Assembly (NCBI RefSeq): GCF_030268065.1
Contig: NZ_BSDD01000003.1
Coordinates: 186,001 to 250,000 of the forward strand
Length of the DNA stretch: 64,000 nt
DNA from: Geothrix rubra
GTDB taxonomy: Bacteria; Acidobacteriota; Holophagae; Holophagales; Holophagaceae
Direction of reading: 5' to 3'
Below the pieces are notes generated by a model. That model had not been told where the DNA came from, ran no database searches, and was given only the letters and a program-made list of their open reading frames with translations. Shown here in pieces: positions 7,246 to 16,034 of this stretch. The stretch's first letter is position 1. Every line of letters starts with the position of its first letter. Position numbers and translations under genes: made by a program.

Positions 7246-9819
7246 TCACAACGCGGGCAGCGGCAGCAGCCACCCTTCGGTCCGGAAGGCCTCGAGGATC
7301 TCCCAGGCGGCGCGGGTGGGGTCCGCCGCCTCCAGCGCGAACACCTCCGCGCGGGCCCGGTCACGGTAGGGGGCGAGGGTGGGATGGGCCACGCAGGCGA
7401 GGCGCGCCTCCCGCCGGTAGAGCTGCAGGAGCAGGAGGGCGGGATCCACCGGGGCGAGGTGGACCGTGACCAGGGCGGCACCCTCCTGGTCCTCCCGTCC
7501 CCCGGCCTGGAGGAGCCGCTCCCGCCAGGCGGGGGCGGAGGGCCCGGGCGCGCCCAGGGTCTCGAAACGGAAGGGGAGCACGCCCGCAAGGTCCACCACC
7601 GCGTCCTCGACCTCACCCAGCCACAGGCACGGTGACCGTTCCCCTTCGAAGGGCGCCTGTGGCAGGAGCAGGTGATGGTCCGGCACGTCGTGCACCAGGC
7701 CGTGCACCCGGCGCAGCGTCTCGCGGCGGAGGGAGGGATCCGCATCCGGCCCGATCCACAGGAAGGTCTGCACCGCGCCTGGCACCGCGGCCGGCGCCCG
7801 GAGGGGCCCATCCCACCCCTCGGCGCTCAGGGGAAGGTCGAGGGCCAGACCCGCCAGGAACACCGGGAGCTGTCCAAGGGCGAAGGGGAGGGACAGGAAG
7901 GCCCCCTCCGGCGTGATGCGGGTCTGGAGCTCCGGGAAGCAGGCCTGGAGCTCGCTGCCGCGGAGGGTTTCCAGCAGGGCCATGCGGTGATCCTCGGCGC
8001 GCAGTTCCTCCCGGAGATCCAGGCGCCAGTCGCGACCGCCCCGGCTCCACACCACCTGCTGGATCGCCGAGGGCTCGGGCAGCCCGAGGGCATCCAGGCC
8101 CAGGAGCCGGAGGCGCACGGTGCCATCGGGCTCACGGGTGCCCCTGAGCGCGGGCAGCAGCCGCGCCCCGCCCAGGCGGGCGCGCCGGAGGGAACGGACC
8201 CAGGCCACCCGGGCGGGGGAGCCGTCCCCCGTCGGGGGCGCGGCCAGGAGATGCCCCAGTTCACCGGCGGTCACCTGCCGGTAGGCCGCGCTCCGCCGGA
8301 TCTCATGGTGCCGGGCCAGGATGTTCCAGATCGCCTCGATGTTCTGCTGGCTGATCTGCGAGAGCTCACGGCCGGAATCCGTCAGCCGCGCCCCGCCGCG
8401 GGAGAGCCGCTCCAGTTCGGGGAGCAGCTTGGCCTCCACGGCCCAGAGGCGGCCCATGGCGCTCTCGATGGCCCGGGCCCGCTCCCCCACTTCGTGGAGG
8501 GCCAGCTCGGCGTGCTCGGACATCTGCCGGACGTGGTCCACCTGGGCCACCTGCGTGTCCAGGAGGCGCTCCAGCTCCTGGCCCTGCTGGTCCAGGTAGG
8601 CCGCGGAACGCAACAGGTTCTGGAGGCCCGACAGGAGGGTCTCGGTCACCTCCTGGAGGGTCCAGAGGCTGGCGGTCTCATGGTCCAGGCCACGGGCGTG
8701 TTCTTCCAGGGTCCGTTCGACCTCGGCGACCCCGCGGGAGGTCTGGCCCGCGAGGTGACGGAGCCGCCCGCCGATGGCCTGGATGCCGGCTCCCCCGCCG
8801 CCGGTGCCCTGCTGGGACAGGATGGCCGCGTTCACGGCCAGGAGTCCGGCCTGCTGGGCGGCCTCGTCGATGACCCGGAGGGAGCCCTGGACGCCCCCGA
8901 AGGCCCGGGTGCGATCCAGGGCGTCGGTGCGGAATCCCTCCAGCCGCCGGCCCAGGGCCTCGGCCTGGTCCCGCAGCTCGTCCGCCGCCTTCCGGAAGTT
9001 GCGGAACTGGTCGCGCCGGGTCCGGGCCTCCTCCAGGAGCCGGGGGGTGTGCTCCACGAGCCCGCGCACGGCCATGCCCATCCGCGCGCCGTGGCGCATG
9101 CCCGAGTTGGCCAGGCGCCCCAGGTCGTCGCCCTCCCGGAGGAGGCGGGGGAAGGTGTCCCGCAGCTCCTCCACCAGGTTCTCGAAATGGTCCAGCCCCG
9201 TCCGCACCTGTTCCAGGGAGCCCACGAAGGCCTGGGCCTGCAGCCGCCACTGGTCGGCCCGCAGCCGCTGGTCCAGCTCGATGCGGTCCAGCTGGAGGCT
9301 CTCCTCGAAGACCGTCTTCAGCTCCGCCCCTGCGGCGGCCAGCCGGTCCGCCGCCCGGTCCCGGTTCTCCCGGTCCGCGACCTGCTGAAGTCGGACTTCC
9401 GCGAGCGCCCCGTCCACGTCGCGCCAGTCGCGGACCACGGCCTCCTGGAGGTCCGCCAGGGCCTCCCGGGACGCCTCGACATCCGCCAGCAGCGCATCCA
9501 GGGCCCGGGCCGTGAGTTCCGCACCCGCGGAGAGCCCCTGGGGGGGCTGGACCCGCTCGCGGCTGCCGGCGGCCACCCGGGCGATCCAGTCCGGCAGGAA
9601 GGCGTCGAGGACCAGGTCGCGCTGCCAGGTGAGGCCGCGGCGCCCCAGGATCAGGAGCCCCGCGAAGGCCATCACCAGGACGGCGCCCTCGCCGGGCTGG
9701 ATGGAGGAGGGATGGCTGAGGATGGCGTATTCGAGCAGGCCCAGCACGGCCAGGATGACGGCATCGACGGCCAGTCGGCCCCCGCCGAAATGTTCCCAGA
9801 GTGAACGGTCCCGCCCCAT
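7246..9819 (-). CDS. membrane-anchored MCP-like signalling protein with unknown C-terminal domain
   Basis: A protein of 857 residues. Two membrane segments lie near the N-terminus (VDAVILAVLGLLEYAIL and GAVLVMAFAGLLILG) with almost no periplasmic loop, so it does not look like an external sensor. A long coiled coil follows, with an MCP hairpin-like tip near residues 310-360: DEAAQQAGLLAVNAAI then AGIQAIGGRLRHLAGQTS. The usual EAARAGEAGRGFAVVA segment is replaced by a Gly/Gln-rich LSQQGTGGGG stretch, so CheW/CheA contact residues look lost. Residues beyond about 540 form a domain I do not recognise. Start: ATG 9819 has GAGGGG upstream; ATG 9846 and TTG 9870 are alternatives. recO lies upstream in the same direction. 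Confidence 0.65.
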   Translation of the reverse strand: MGRDRSLWEHFGGGRLAVDAVILAVLGLLEYAILSHPSSIQPGEGAVLVMAFAGLLILGRRGLTWQRDLVLDAFLPDWIARVAAGSRERVQPPQGLSAGAELTARALDALLADVEASREALADLQEAVVRDWRDVDGALAEVRLQQVADRENRDRAADRLAAAGAELKTVFEESLQLDRIELDQRLRADQWRLQAQAFVGSLEQVRTGLDHFENLVEELRDTFPRLLREGDDLGRLANSGMRHGARMGMAVRGLVEHTPRLLEEARTRRDQFRNFRKAADELRDQAEALGRRLEGFRTDALDRTRAFGGVQGSLRVIDEAAQQAGLLAVNAAILSQQGTGGGGAGIQAIGGRLRHLAGQTSRGVAEVERTLEEHARGLDHETASLWTLQEVTETLLSGLQNLLRSAAYLDQQGQELERLLDTQVAQVDHVRQMSEHAELALHEVGERARAIESAMGRLWAVEAKLLPELERLSRGGARLTDSGRELSQISQQNIEAIWNILARHHEIRRSAAYRQVTAGELGHLLAAPPTGDGSPARVAWVRSLRRARLGGARLLPALRGTREPDGTVRLRLLGLDALGLPEPSAIQQVVWSRGGRDWRLDLREELRAEDHRMALLETLRGSELQACFPELQTRITPEGAFLSLPFALGQLPVFLAGLALDLPLSAEGWDGPLRAPAAVPGAVQTFLWIGPDADPSLRRETLRRVHGLVHDVPDHHLLLPQAPFEGERSPCLWLGEVEDAVVDLAGVLPFRFETLGAPGPSAPAWRERLLQAGGREDQEGAALVTVHLAPVDPALLLLQLYRREARLACVAHPTLAPYRDRARAEVFALEAADPTRAAWEILEAFRTEGWLLPLPAL

Positions 9820-9876
9820 GCGCCCCTCGATGCCTGAGGACCCCATCGGCGCCCCGGCCCCGGAAGGCAAATCCTG

Positions 9877-10614
9877 TCAGACCAGACGCCAGAGGACGTC
9901 GTAGCTGCGCAGGCTCCCCCCCAGCTCCCGGAGGAGCCGCTGGCGCAGGAGGGCCGTCACGGCCCGCTGGGCCTCGTCCGCCGGATCCACCCGCGGAGCC
10001 TCCTCCGCGGCGGCCGTGCGGAGCCGGCGCAGGTGTTCCCGCGCCCCGGGGGGGAGGGCCTCGGAGGGATCCACCGCGGTGCAGCCCGTGCAGCACCAGC
10101 CCTGCTCCTCCGACAGGAGGGCCAGGGGCGCGTCCTCCCGGCCGCAGCGCCCGCAGGTCCGGGGATGGGGCAGGAGGCCCAGGCAGTGCAGCAGCCAGTG
10201 CTCCGCATAGGCCAGGATCCCCAGGGCGTTGTCCGGATGGGCCTTCAGGGCCCGGCCGCAGGCACTGAGGAGCCGGTAGAGGCGCTCGTCCTCCACGCCC
10301 TCCCGGGCCACGCGGTCGAAGAGGTCCGCCAGGCAGGCCATCACCAGGCTCGACTCCAGGTGGCCCAGGGTCAGGGGGCTGAACCTCAGGTCGCAGCGGG
10401 TGATGCGCTTCAGGTCGGCCTGCTCTTTCCCGAAGAAGCTCACCTGCACCATGCCGAGAGGCTCGAAGGCCGCCACCCACTTGGCGGTGGGCTTCTTGAT
10501 GCCCTTCGCCACGCCCGAGAGCCGTTCGCCGTGCTCGGTCAGGAAGGAAACCACCGCGCTCCCCTCCGCGTAGGGGGACGCCTTGAGGACGATGGCGGCG
10601 AAGGTTCGGAGCAC
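9877..10614 (-). CDS. recO: DNA repair protein RecO
   Basis: Recombination mediator that, with RecR, loads RecA on SSB-coated DNA; cytosolic, 245 residues. The N-terminal OB fold begins MLRTFAAIVLKASPYAEGSAVVSFLTEHG, which is written here in parts: AIVLKASPYAEGSAVV then FLTEHGERLSGVAKG. A zinc-binding knuckle follows near residues 153-177 (CGRCG and CCTGC). The GTG at 10614 aligns with other RecO starts although its purine-rich site sits very close. The MCP-like gene begins shortly after its stop, and the secreted transglutaminase gene is divergent. Confidence 0.92.
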   Translation of the reverse strand: MLRTFAAIVLKASPYAEGSAVVSFLTEHGERLSGVAKGIKKPTAKWVAAFEPLGMVQVSFFGKEQADLKRITRCDLRFSPLTLGHLESSLVMACLADLFDRVAREGVEDERLYRLLSACGRALKAHPDNALGILAYAEHWLLHCLGLLPHPRTCGRCGREDAPLALLSEEQGWCCTGCTAVDPSEALPPGAREHLRRLRTAAAEEAPRVDPADEAQRAVTALLRQRLLRELGGSLRSYDVLWRLV

Positions 10615-10657
10615 CCCTCCAGGCTACCGGAGCCGGGGGCCCCGATAGACTGGGGGG

Positions 10658-12436
10658 ATGCGCGCCCACCCCCTGCTGTCCGTCCTCCTGGCCTGTCTGA
10701 CCCTGGGGGCGCAGGAGGCGAAACCCCGGCTCTACCGCCAGTGGATCGCCGGCGAGGAGGTGGGGGGCGCCTCGAAGGCCACCCGCCGGGAGGGGCCGGA
10801 CCAGGTGGTGGAGAGCCGGGAATGGCTCTCCCTCACCCGCATGGGCATGACCATCCGGCAGGAGCTGGAGGAGACCGCCCGGCGCAGGCCGGACGGGGCT
10901 CTCGTCTTCACCTGGCGGGTGAAGCTCTCCCAGGAACCCTTCGAGGGCGAGGCCGAGTGGTTCCCCCGGACGCCGGGCATCCTGAGGCTGAAGCCGAAGC
11001 ACGGTTCGCCGGTGGAGAAGGCCGTGCCGGAGGGAGCCATCCTCTGGCCCGAGGACCTGGACGCCCGGCTCCAGCAGGCGGCCCGGGCGGGCCGGCCCGT
11101 GCGGGCGGTGACCTTCTCCTTCCCGACCCAGCAGTGGAGCACGGTGGAGCTGGAACCCAGGGGCCGGGATCCCCTGCCCGGCTTCCCCGACGCCGTGCGA
11201 TTCGCCGGGCGGGAGATCGACGGCGACACCCAGGCCCCCCTGGAATCCTGGATCTCACCCACGGAGGGGGAGGTCCGGCAGAAGAGCGACCTGGGCGGCC
11301 TCTCGCTCCTGATGCAGCGCCGCGAGCTGCCCGCGCCGGCGACGTCGGGTATCTCCTCCGCGGGGTTCTTCGAGCAGACCCTCCAGACCCTCCCGCCCCA
11401 TCCCTTCCTGCCCTGGCTGAAGGAGGTCACCCTGCGGGCCGAGGGGGGCGACCCGGCCCTCAAGGAGGACGCCCAGCAGCGCCGGCTCCCCGACGGGCGG
11501 TGGCGGTTCGTCCGTGCCGCCGCGCCCAGCCCGGCGGAGGCGGCGGAGCCTCCTGTCACCGGCACTCCCTCCGCCGGGGACGCGCCCTACCTGGCGGCCA
11601 CGCCCCTCGTGCCCTTCCGGGATCCCGCCTTCGACGGCCTGCTCCGGCGCATGGCGCTGCCACCGGGGCTCAGCCGCTGGCAGCTGGCCCAGCGGGTGAC
11701 CGACTTCGTCTTCACCTGGATCACGGACAAGGACTTCAGCGTGGGCTTCGCCTCCGCCCTGGAGGTCTGCCACCACCCCCGCGGCGACTGCACCGAGCAC
11801 GGCGTGCTTGCCGTGGCCCTGCTCCGCCGCCTGGGCGTCCCGGCCCGGGGCGTCACCGGCTGGGTGGCCCTGGACGGCATGCTGGGGCTGCATTTCTGGG
11901 TGGAGGTGGAGCTGGGCCGCCGCTGGGTCCCCGTGGATCCCACCTTCGACCAGGCCCCGGCCTCCGCCTTCCGCATCAAGCTCGGGGATTCCGACCTGGC
12001 GGACCTCGGCAGCGTGGGGTGGGAGGGCGCCGCCCTGGCCTTCACCGGCCTGCGCTGGATCCCGGCGGACCGGGGCCCCCGCGCCTGGGGCGCCGATGTC
12101 CGCGTGGCGGGCGACCAGGTGACCGGTCCCGACGGCCTGCGCCTGCGCCTCCCCGGAGCCAGATGGACAAGCCGCGACGGCCACCTGGACCTGCATCCCG
12201 CCCAGGGCGGCTCCTGGGCCGTGCAGGCCACGGTCCGCCCCGGCGAGGCCCAGCTGCGGGGGACCCGCCACCTCGCTGGCGCGAAGACCCTCCGGGAGGG
12301 GTGGTGGGAGCCCGCCTCGAGGACGCTCTGGATGGGCCTGCCCGGCCGCCGCTGGCTCCGGGTCGAGGGCCCCGGCGAGACCGAGGCGTTCGAGCTTCTG
12401 GATCAGATGGAGACCGGCTCCGGCACCGCAGGATGA
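10658..12436 (+). CDS. secreted transglutaminase-like protein
   Basis: Exported protein of 592 residues with an N-terminal signal peptide (MRAHPLLSVLLACLTLGAQ, cleavage after the Ala-rich end). The transglutaminase-like core in the second half has an intact triad by spacing: Cys378 in GDCTEHG, His412 in LGLHFWVEV and Asp427 in PVDPTF. The family includes proteases and peptide-modifying enzymes; substrate unknown. The N-terminal 300 residues have no motif I recognise. The ATG at 10658 follows GGGGGG. It is divergent from recO, and its end overlaps the convergent MarR gene by 34 bp. Confidence 0.78.
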   Translation: MRAHPLLSVLLACLTLGAQEAKPRLYRQWIAGEEVGGASKATRREGPDQVVESREWLSLTRMGMTIRQELEETARRRPDGALVFTWRVKLSQEPFEGEAEWFPRTPGILRLKPKHGSPVEKAVPEGAILWPEDLDARLQQAARAGRPVRAVTFSFPTQQWSTVELEPRGRDPLPGFPDAVRFAGREIDGDTQAPLESWISPTEGEVRQKSDLGGLSLLMQRRELPAPATSGISSAGFFEQTLQTLPPHPFLPWLKEVTLRAEGGDPALKEDAQQRRLPDGRWRFVRAAAPSPAEAAEPPVTGTPSAGDAPYLAATPLVPFRDPAFDGLLRRMALPPGLSRWQLAQRVTDFVFTWITDKDFSVGFASALEVCHHPRGDCTEHGVLAVALLRRLGVPARGVTGWVALDGMLGLHFWVEVELGRRWVPVDPTFDQAPASAFRIKLGDSDLADLGSVGWEGAALAFTGLRWIPADRGPRAWGADVRVAGDQVTGPDGLRLRLPGARWTSRDGHLDLHPAQGGSWAVQATVRPGEAQLRGTRHLAGAKTLREGWWEPASRTLWMGLPGRRWLRVEGPGETEAFELLDQMETGSGTAG

Positions 12437-12909
12437 AGGGTCTCCTCCCGCAGGCAGTGGTCCCTCAACTTCTCCAGGCGCTCCCCCAGGGCCAGGCACT
12501 GCTCCTCGGTGCAGCAGCTGGTGATCCGGTCGGACAGTTCCTGCACGGGCCCTTCGAGGCGTTCCATGAGGCGCCGGCCCTTCGGCGTGATGACCACCCG
12601 GCTCACGCGCCGGTCCTTGGTGTCCTGGACCCGCTTCAGGAGCCCCTGGACCTCCAGCCGGTCCACGAGGCGGGTCACGTTCGCGAAGCGGTAGATCTGG
12701 CGCCGCTCGATCTCGAAGATGGGATGGCCCTTCGCGGGACCGCCCCGGACGATGCGCAGCACGTTGTACTGCTGGATGGTCAGGCCATGGGCCTCGAAGA
12801 GCCGCTCCTGGACCCGGACGATGGCCTCCCGCGTGAGCAGGAGCTGCAGCATGAGCTGGACGCCCGGGGAGGGGAGCTTCGACAGCTGGAGTTCTTCCTG
12901 GAGACTCAT
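12403..12909 (-). CDS. MarR-family transcriptional regulator
   Basis: Winged-helix dimeric repressor type, 168 residues. The core runs GLTIQQYNVLRIV, then FANVTRLVDRLEVQGLLKR (recognition helix) and DTKDRRVSRVVITPKG, the wing with the conserved D-x-R-R. A C-terminal Cys pair (CCTEEQC) could be redox-sensitive; this is an inference. The ATG at 12909 follows GAGGG. It is divergent from the ABC-F gene across 70 bp, so it may regulate that gene, itself, or both. Confidence 0.85.
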   Translation of the reverse strand: MSLQEELQLSKLPSPGVQLMLQLLLTREAIVRVQERLFEAHGLTIQQYNVLRIVRGGPAKGHPIFEIERRQIYRFANVTRLVDRLEVQGLLKRVQDTKDRRVSRVVITPKGRRLMERLEGPVQELSDRITSCCTEEQCLALGERLEKLRDHCLREETLHPAVPEPVSI

Positions 12910-12979
12910 GACACCCTCGAGATCTTGCGGCCAAGGATCGCCTCAACCATGGGATTCTGAAAGGTCCGAGGTGCCATTC

Positions 12980-14908
12980 GTGCCGTCCATCGCCCTGAGT
13001 TTGATCAATGTCACGAAACGCTTCGGCGCGACACCCATTCTCGACGGACTGAATCTCGGACTCTTCCAAGGCGAGAAGGTGGGCCTCATCGGCCGCAACG
13101 GCGCGGGCAAGAGCACCCTGTTCCGGCTCCTCTCGGGCGACGAGAGCCCCGATGCCGGCGAGGTGGTGATGACCCAGGGGCTGCGGGTGGCGCGCCTCAG
13201 CCAGGAGCCCCATTTCGCGCCGGGAGCCACGGTGCGCGCCGCCCTGGAGGCGGCCCTGGCGGACCATCGGACCCTGCTGGCCCGCCACCAGGAGATCCAC
13301 GACCGGCTTCACGGGGCCCCGGCAGCCGAGGCGGAGCGTCTCCACCTGGAACTGGAAGCCATCGAGCACCACCTCCACCACCTGGGCTGGGACCTGGAGC
13401 CCCGGCTCAAGGAGGCGGCCGTCACCTGGGGGCTCGCGGATCTCGAGGTTCCCGTGGAGTCCCTCTCCGGCGGCTGGCGCAAGCGCGTGGCCCTGGCCCA
13501 GGCCTGGCTCAAGGATCCGGACGTGCTGGTGCTGGACGAGCCCACCAACCACCTGGACCCCGACCAGGTGGAGAAGCTGGAGGCCTGGCTCCAGGCCTTC
13601 GAGGGGGCCCTCCTCCTCATCACCCACGACCGGCACCTGCTGGATGCGGTGGTCACCCGGATGCTGGAACTGGAGGACGGCATCCTCCGCAGCTACGAGG
13701 GCGGCTACAGCGACTACCTCCTGGAGAAGTCGGACCGCGCCTTCCGGGAGTCCCGCCTCACCGAGCACATGCAGAACCGGCTTCGGCGGGAGATGGCCTG
13801 GCTGCGTCGGGGGGCCAAGGCCCGCACGCGGAAATCGAAGCTCCGCATCCAGGAGGTGCTCGACCTCAAGGACACGGTGGAGGACCGCACCCGCACCGAG
13901 ACCCGGCAGGGCCTGGCCTTCGCCGCCGGGGGGAACCGGAGCGACGCCCTGCTCAGGACCGAGGGACTCCGGTTCGCCCATCCCGGCGGGCCGGAGCTGA
14001 TCGGTGGCCTGGACCTCTGGCTGCAGCGGGGCATGCGCCTGGCCCTGCTGGGCCCCAACGGCTGCGGCAAGTCCACCCTGCTCCGCGTCCTGCTGGGCGA
14101 GTGGCAGCCCACCGCCGGGGAGGTCGCCCGGCACCCGAAACTGGGCGTGGCGGCCATCTCCCAGGGGCGCGGGGAGCTGGACGGGACCCGGAGCATCCTC
14201 GACAACCTGGCGGACCGGGCCTCCGTGGTGAACGTGGGCGGCTCGACGGTCCTGGCCCACGTGTACCTCACCCGCTTCGGGTTCCCCGTGGACCAGCAGG
14301 CGCGCACGGCCTCGAGCCTCAGCGGCGGGGAGCGCAACCGCCTGCTCCTGGCCAAGGCCATGCTGAGCCCGGCCGACCTGCTGGTGCTGGACGAGCCCAC
14401 CAACGACCTGGACATCCCCACCCTCCAGAACCTCGAGGAGGCCCTCCAGGGGTTCCCGGGCACCCTGCTGCTCGTGAGCCACGACCGGTTCTTCCTGGAC
14501 CAGGTGGCCACCCACACCCTGGCCTGGACGCCGGAGGGAACCGTCCGCTGGGAACTCTACGAGGGACCTCCCTCCACGGTCCGGACCCTGCGGGCCGAGC
14601 GCGCCGCCCTGGCGATCCAACCCGTGGCCCCGGCCGCCAAGGCCAAGCCCAGGGAGGAGTCGCCGCGGGCCCGGAAGCCCGGCCTCTCCCAGAAGGAGCA
14701 GCGCCGGCTGGCCGAGGTGGAGGAGGGCCTGGCGGGCCTCCACGGGCGGCTGGCGGCCCTGGAGGAGATCCTGGCCGACCCTGCCGCCTTCCTCCGGGCC
14801 GACAGTCCGGGTCATGCGGCCCTGGCGGACCAGGCCCAGGCCAAGGCCGACCTGGAAGAACTGGAACTGGAGTGGCTGGAGTTGGAGGAGAAGCGCACCT
14901 CCCCCTGA
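12980..14908 (+). CDS. uup: ABC-F ATPase, Uup type
   Basis: Soluble ABC-F protein of 642 residues with two nucleotide-binding domains and no membrane segments. Walker A motifs are GRNGAGKST (about 38-46) and GPNGCGKST (about 358-366). Signature motifs are SLSGGWRKR and SLSGGERNR, with LVLDEPTN Walker B in both. A C-terminal charged coiled coil (about 565-642) marks Uup, linked to ribosome rescue and branched-DNA processing. I chose GTG 12980 because GAGGTG lies 6 bp upstream; GTG 12971 would add three residues. It is divergent from the MarR gene. Function by family only. Confidence 0.86.
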   Translation: MPSIALSLINVTKRFGATPILDGLNLGLFQGEKVGLIGRNGAGKSTLFRLLSGDESPDAGEVVMTQGLRVARLSQEPHFAPGATVRAALEAALADHRTLLARHQEIHDRLHGAPAAEAERLHLELEAIEHHLHHLGWDLEPRLKEAAVTWGLADLEVPVESLSGGWRKRVALAQAWLKDPDVLVLDEPTNHLDPDQVEKLEAWLQAFEGALLLITHDRHLLDAVVTRMLELEDGILRSYEGGYSDYLLEKSDRAFRESRLTEHMQNRLRREMAWLRRGAKARTRKSKLRIQEVLDLKDTVEDRTRTETRQGLAFAAGGNRSDALLRTEGLRFAHPGGPELIGGLDLWLQRGMRLALLGPNGCGKSTLLRVLLGEWQPTAGEVARHPKLGVAAISQGRGELDGTRSILDNLADRASVVNVGGSTVLAHVYLTRFGFPVDQQARTASSLSGGERNRLLLAKAMLSPADLLVLDEPTNDLDIPTLQNLEEALQGFPGTLLLVSHDRFFLDQVATHTLAWTPEGTVRWELYEGPPSTVRTLRAERAALAIQPVAPAAKAKPREESPRARKPGLSQKEQRRLAEVEEGLAGLHGRLAALEEILADPAAFLRADSPGHAALADQAQAKADLEELELEWLELEEKRTSP

Positions 14909-14998
14909 ATCGGTCACAACGCCCGGGCAGCGGGCCGAGCCGGGGACAGGGCCCCGGGTTTTCGTCTACCCTGTGGGCTGGACTTTCCTGGAGACGCC

Positions 14999-16024
14999 AT
15001 GCGCCCGACGATCCTCGCCGCCCTCCCCGCCCTGGTGCTGGTTGCCCAGGCCCCTGCTCCCGCCCCCGTGGACCTGCGCCAGCAGTTCAACGCCGAACTC
15101 CCGGCCATCAACCAGCTCCTGAAGACCTTCCAGGCCAAGGCCGCCATGGACAAGGCGGCCTCCCTGATCCCTGCGCAGCCCCCCGTCTTCGATGGCAGCA
15201 ACCTCCAGACCATCGTCCGCAGCCTCGAACAGGGCCAGGGCCTGCTGTCCATGTACCGCCTCGCCGGCAGCACGGCCATCGCGGCCGGCCAGTGGGAGAA
15301 GGCCCAGGAGATCCAGGAGAAGCGCCTCGCCGCCGCCCAGGCCATCCGCGACAACGTGACCAAGGCCCAGGCCCCCATCCAGGCCGTCTGGGACAAGGCC
15401 GTGGCCGATGGCCAGGCCTACATCGCCGCCAACCAGCCGCGCCAGGCGGACCTGCTGGCCAAGGTGAAGGCCTTCACCACCGAATTCGACGCCGTGAAGG
15501 CTGACATGGCCGCCGGCAAGCGGAAGCTGACCAAGCAGGAAGCCGACGACATCAACGCCCGGGGCAAGGTGGCCGGTCAGCAGGAGCAGGAGGCCGCCCA
15601 GATCGCCGCCACCATCAAGCTCCACCAGGACAACCAGGCCAAGGCCCAGACCGTGGCCAAGTTCCTGGCCGAGAACGTGACGGAAGCCAACGGCATGGTG
15701 AAGGCCGCCGAGGATGATCTGGCCAAGGTCAAGGGCAACATCGCCAGCCAGGCCAAGGAGATCGCCGACTTCAACGCCCAGGAGGCCAAGAAGAAGGTGA
15801 AGGTGGTGGGCAACCGGACCTGGGTGGACGCCGTCCTCCGCAACCACGAGAACCTGACCAAGCTGACCACGCCCCAGGACGAGGCCGGCTTCCTGAACCG
15901 GCTGCTGGTCCTGGATCCCGGCAACCCCATGGCCGAGAAGGTCCTGCGCAACGTCACCGAGGGCAAGGACCCCTTCGCCAAGGAGTCCAAGCCCGTCCGC
16001 AAGGCCCACCCGAAGAAGAAGTAG
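14999..16024 (+). CDS. exported coiled-coil protein of unknown function
   Basis: A 341-residue protein with a signal peptide (MRPTILAALPALVLVAQ). The mature part is Ala/Lys/Gln-rich and almost wholly helical with coiled-coil character from about 90 to 270, ending in a basic tail (HPKKK). No catalytic motif seen. ATG 14999 follows a GGAG site. It is 10 bp upstream of a second exported helical protein of similar plan; the C-terminal LDPGNPMAEKVL here resembles LDPANKDAARMV in that neighbour, suggesting the pair arose by duplication. Probably a periplasmic partner pair. Confidence 0.6.
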   Translation: MRPTILAALPALVLVAQAPAPAPVDLRQQFNAELPAINQLLKTFQAKAAMDKAASLIPAQPPVFDGSNLQTIVRSLEQGQGLLSMYRLAGSTAIAAGQWEKAQEIQEKRLAAAQAIRDNVTKAQAPIQAVWDKAVADGQAYIAANQPRQADLLAKVKAFTTEFDAVKADMAAGKRKLTKQEADDINARGKVAGQQEQEAAQIAATIKLHQDNQAKAQTVAKFLAENVTEANGMVKAAEDDLAKVKGNIASQAKEIADFNAQEAKKKVKVVGNRTWVDAVLRNHENLTKLTTPQDEAGFLNRLLVLDPGNPMAEKVLRNVTEGKDPFAKESKPVRKAHPKKK

Positions 16025-16034
16025 GGCGGCGGCG

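Noticed and set aside
5524-7635. Plus-strand open frame across rnpB, exbD and tonB
   Set aside because: It runs through the RNase P RNA and antisense to exbD and tonB, which have strong motifs; codon pattern is that of a shadow.
11255-14917. Very long minus-strand open frame of about 1220 codons across the transglutaminase, MarR and uup region
   Set aside because: It is antisense to well-supported genes with clear motifs; high G+C content keeps antisense frames open. It has no recognisable domain.
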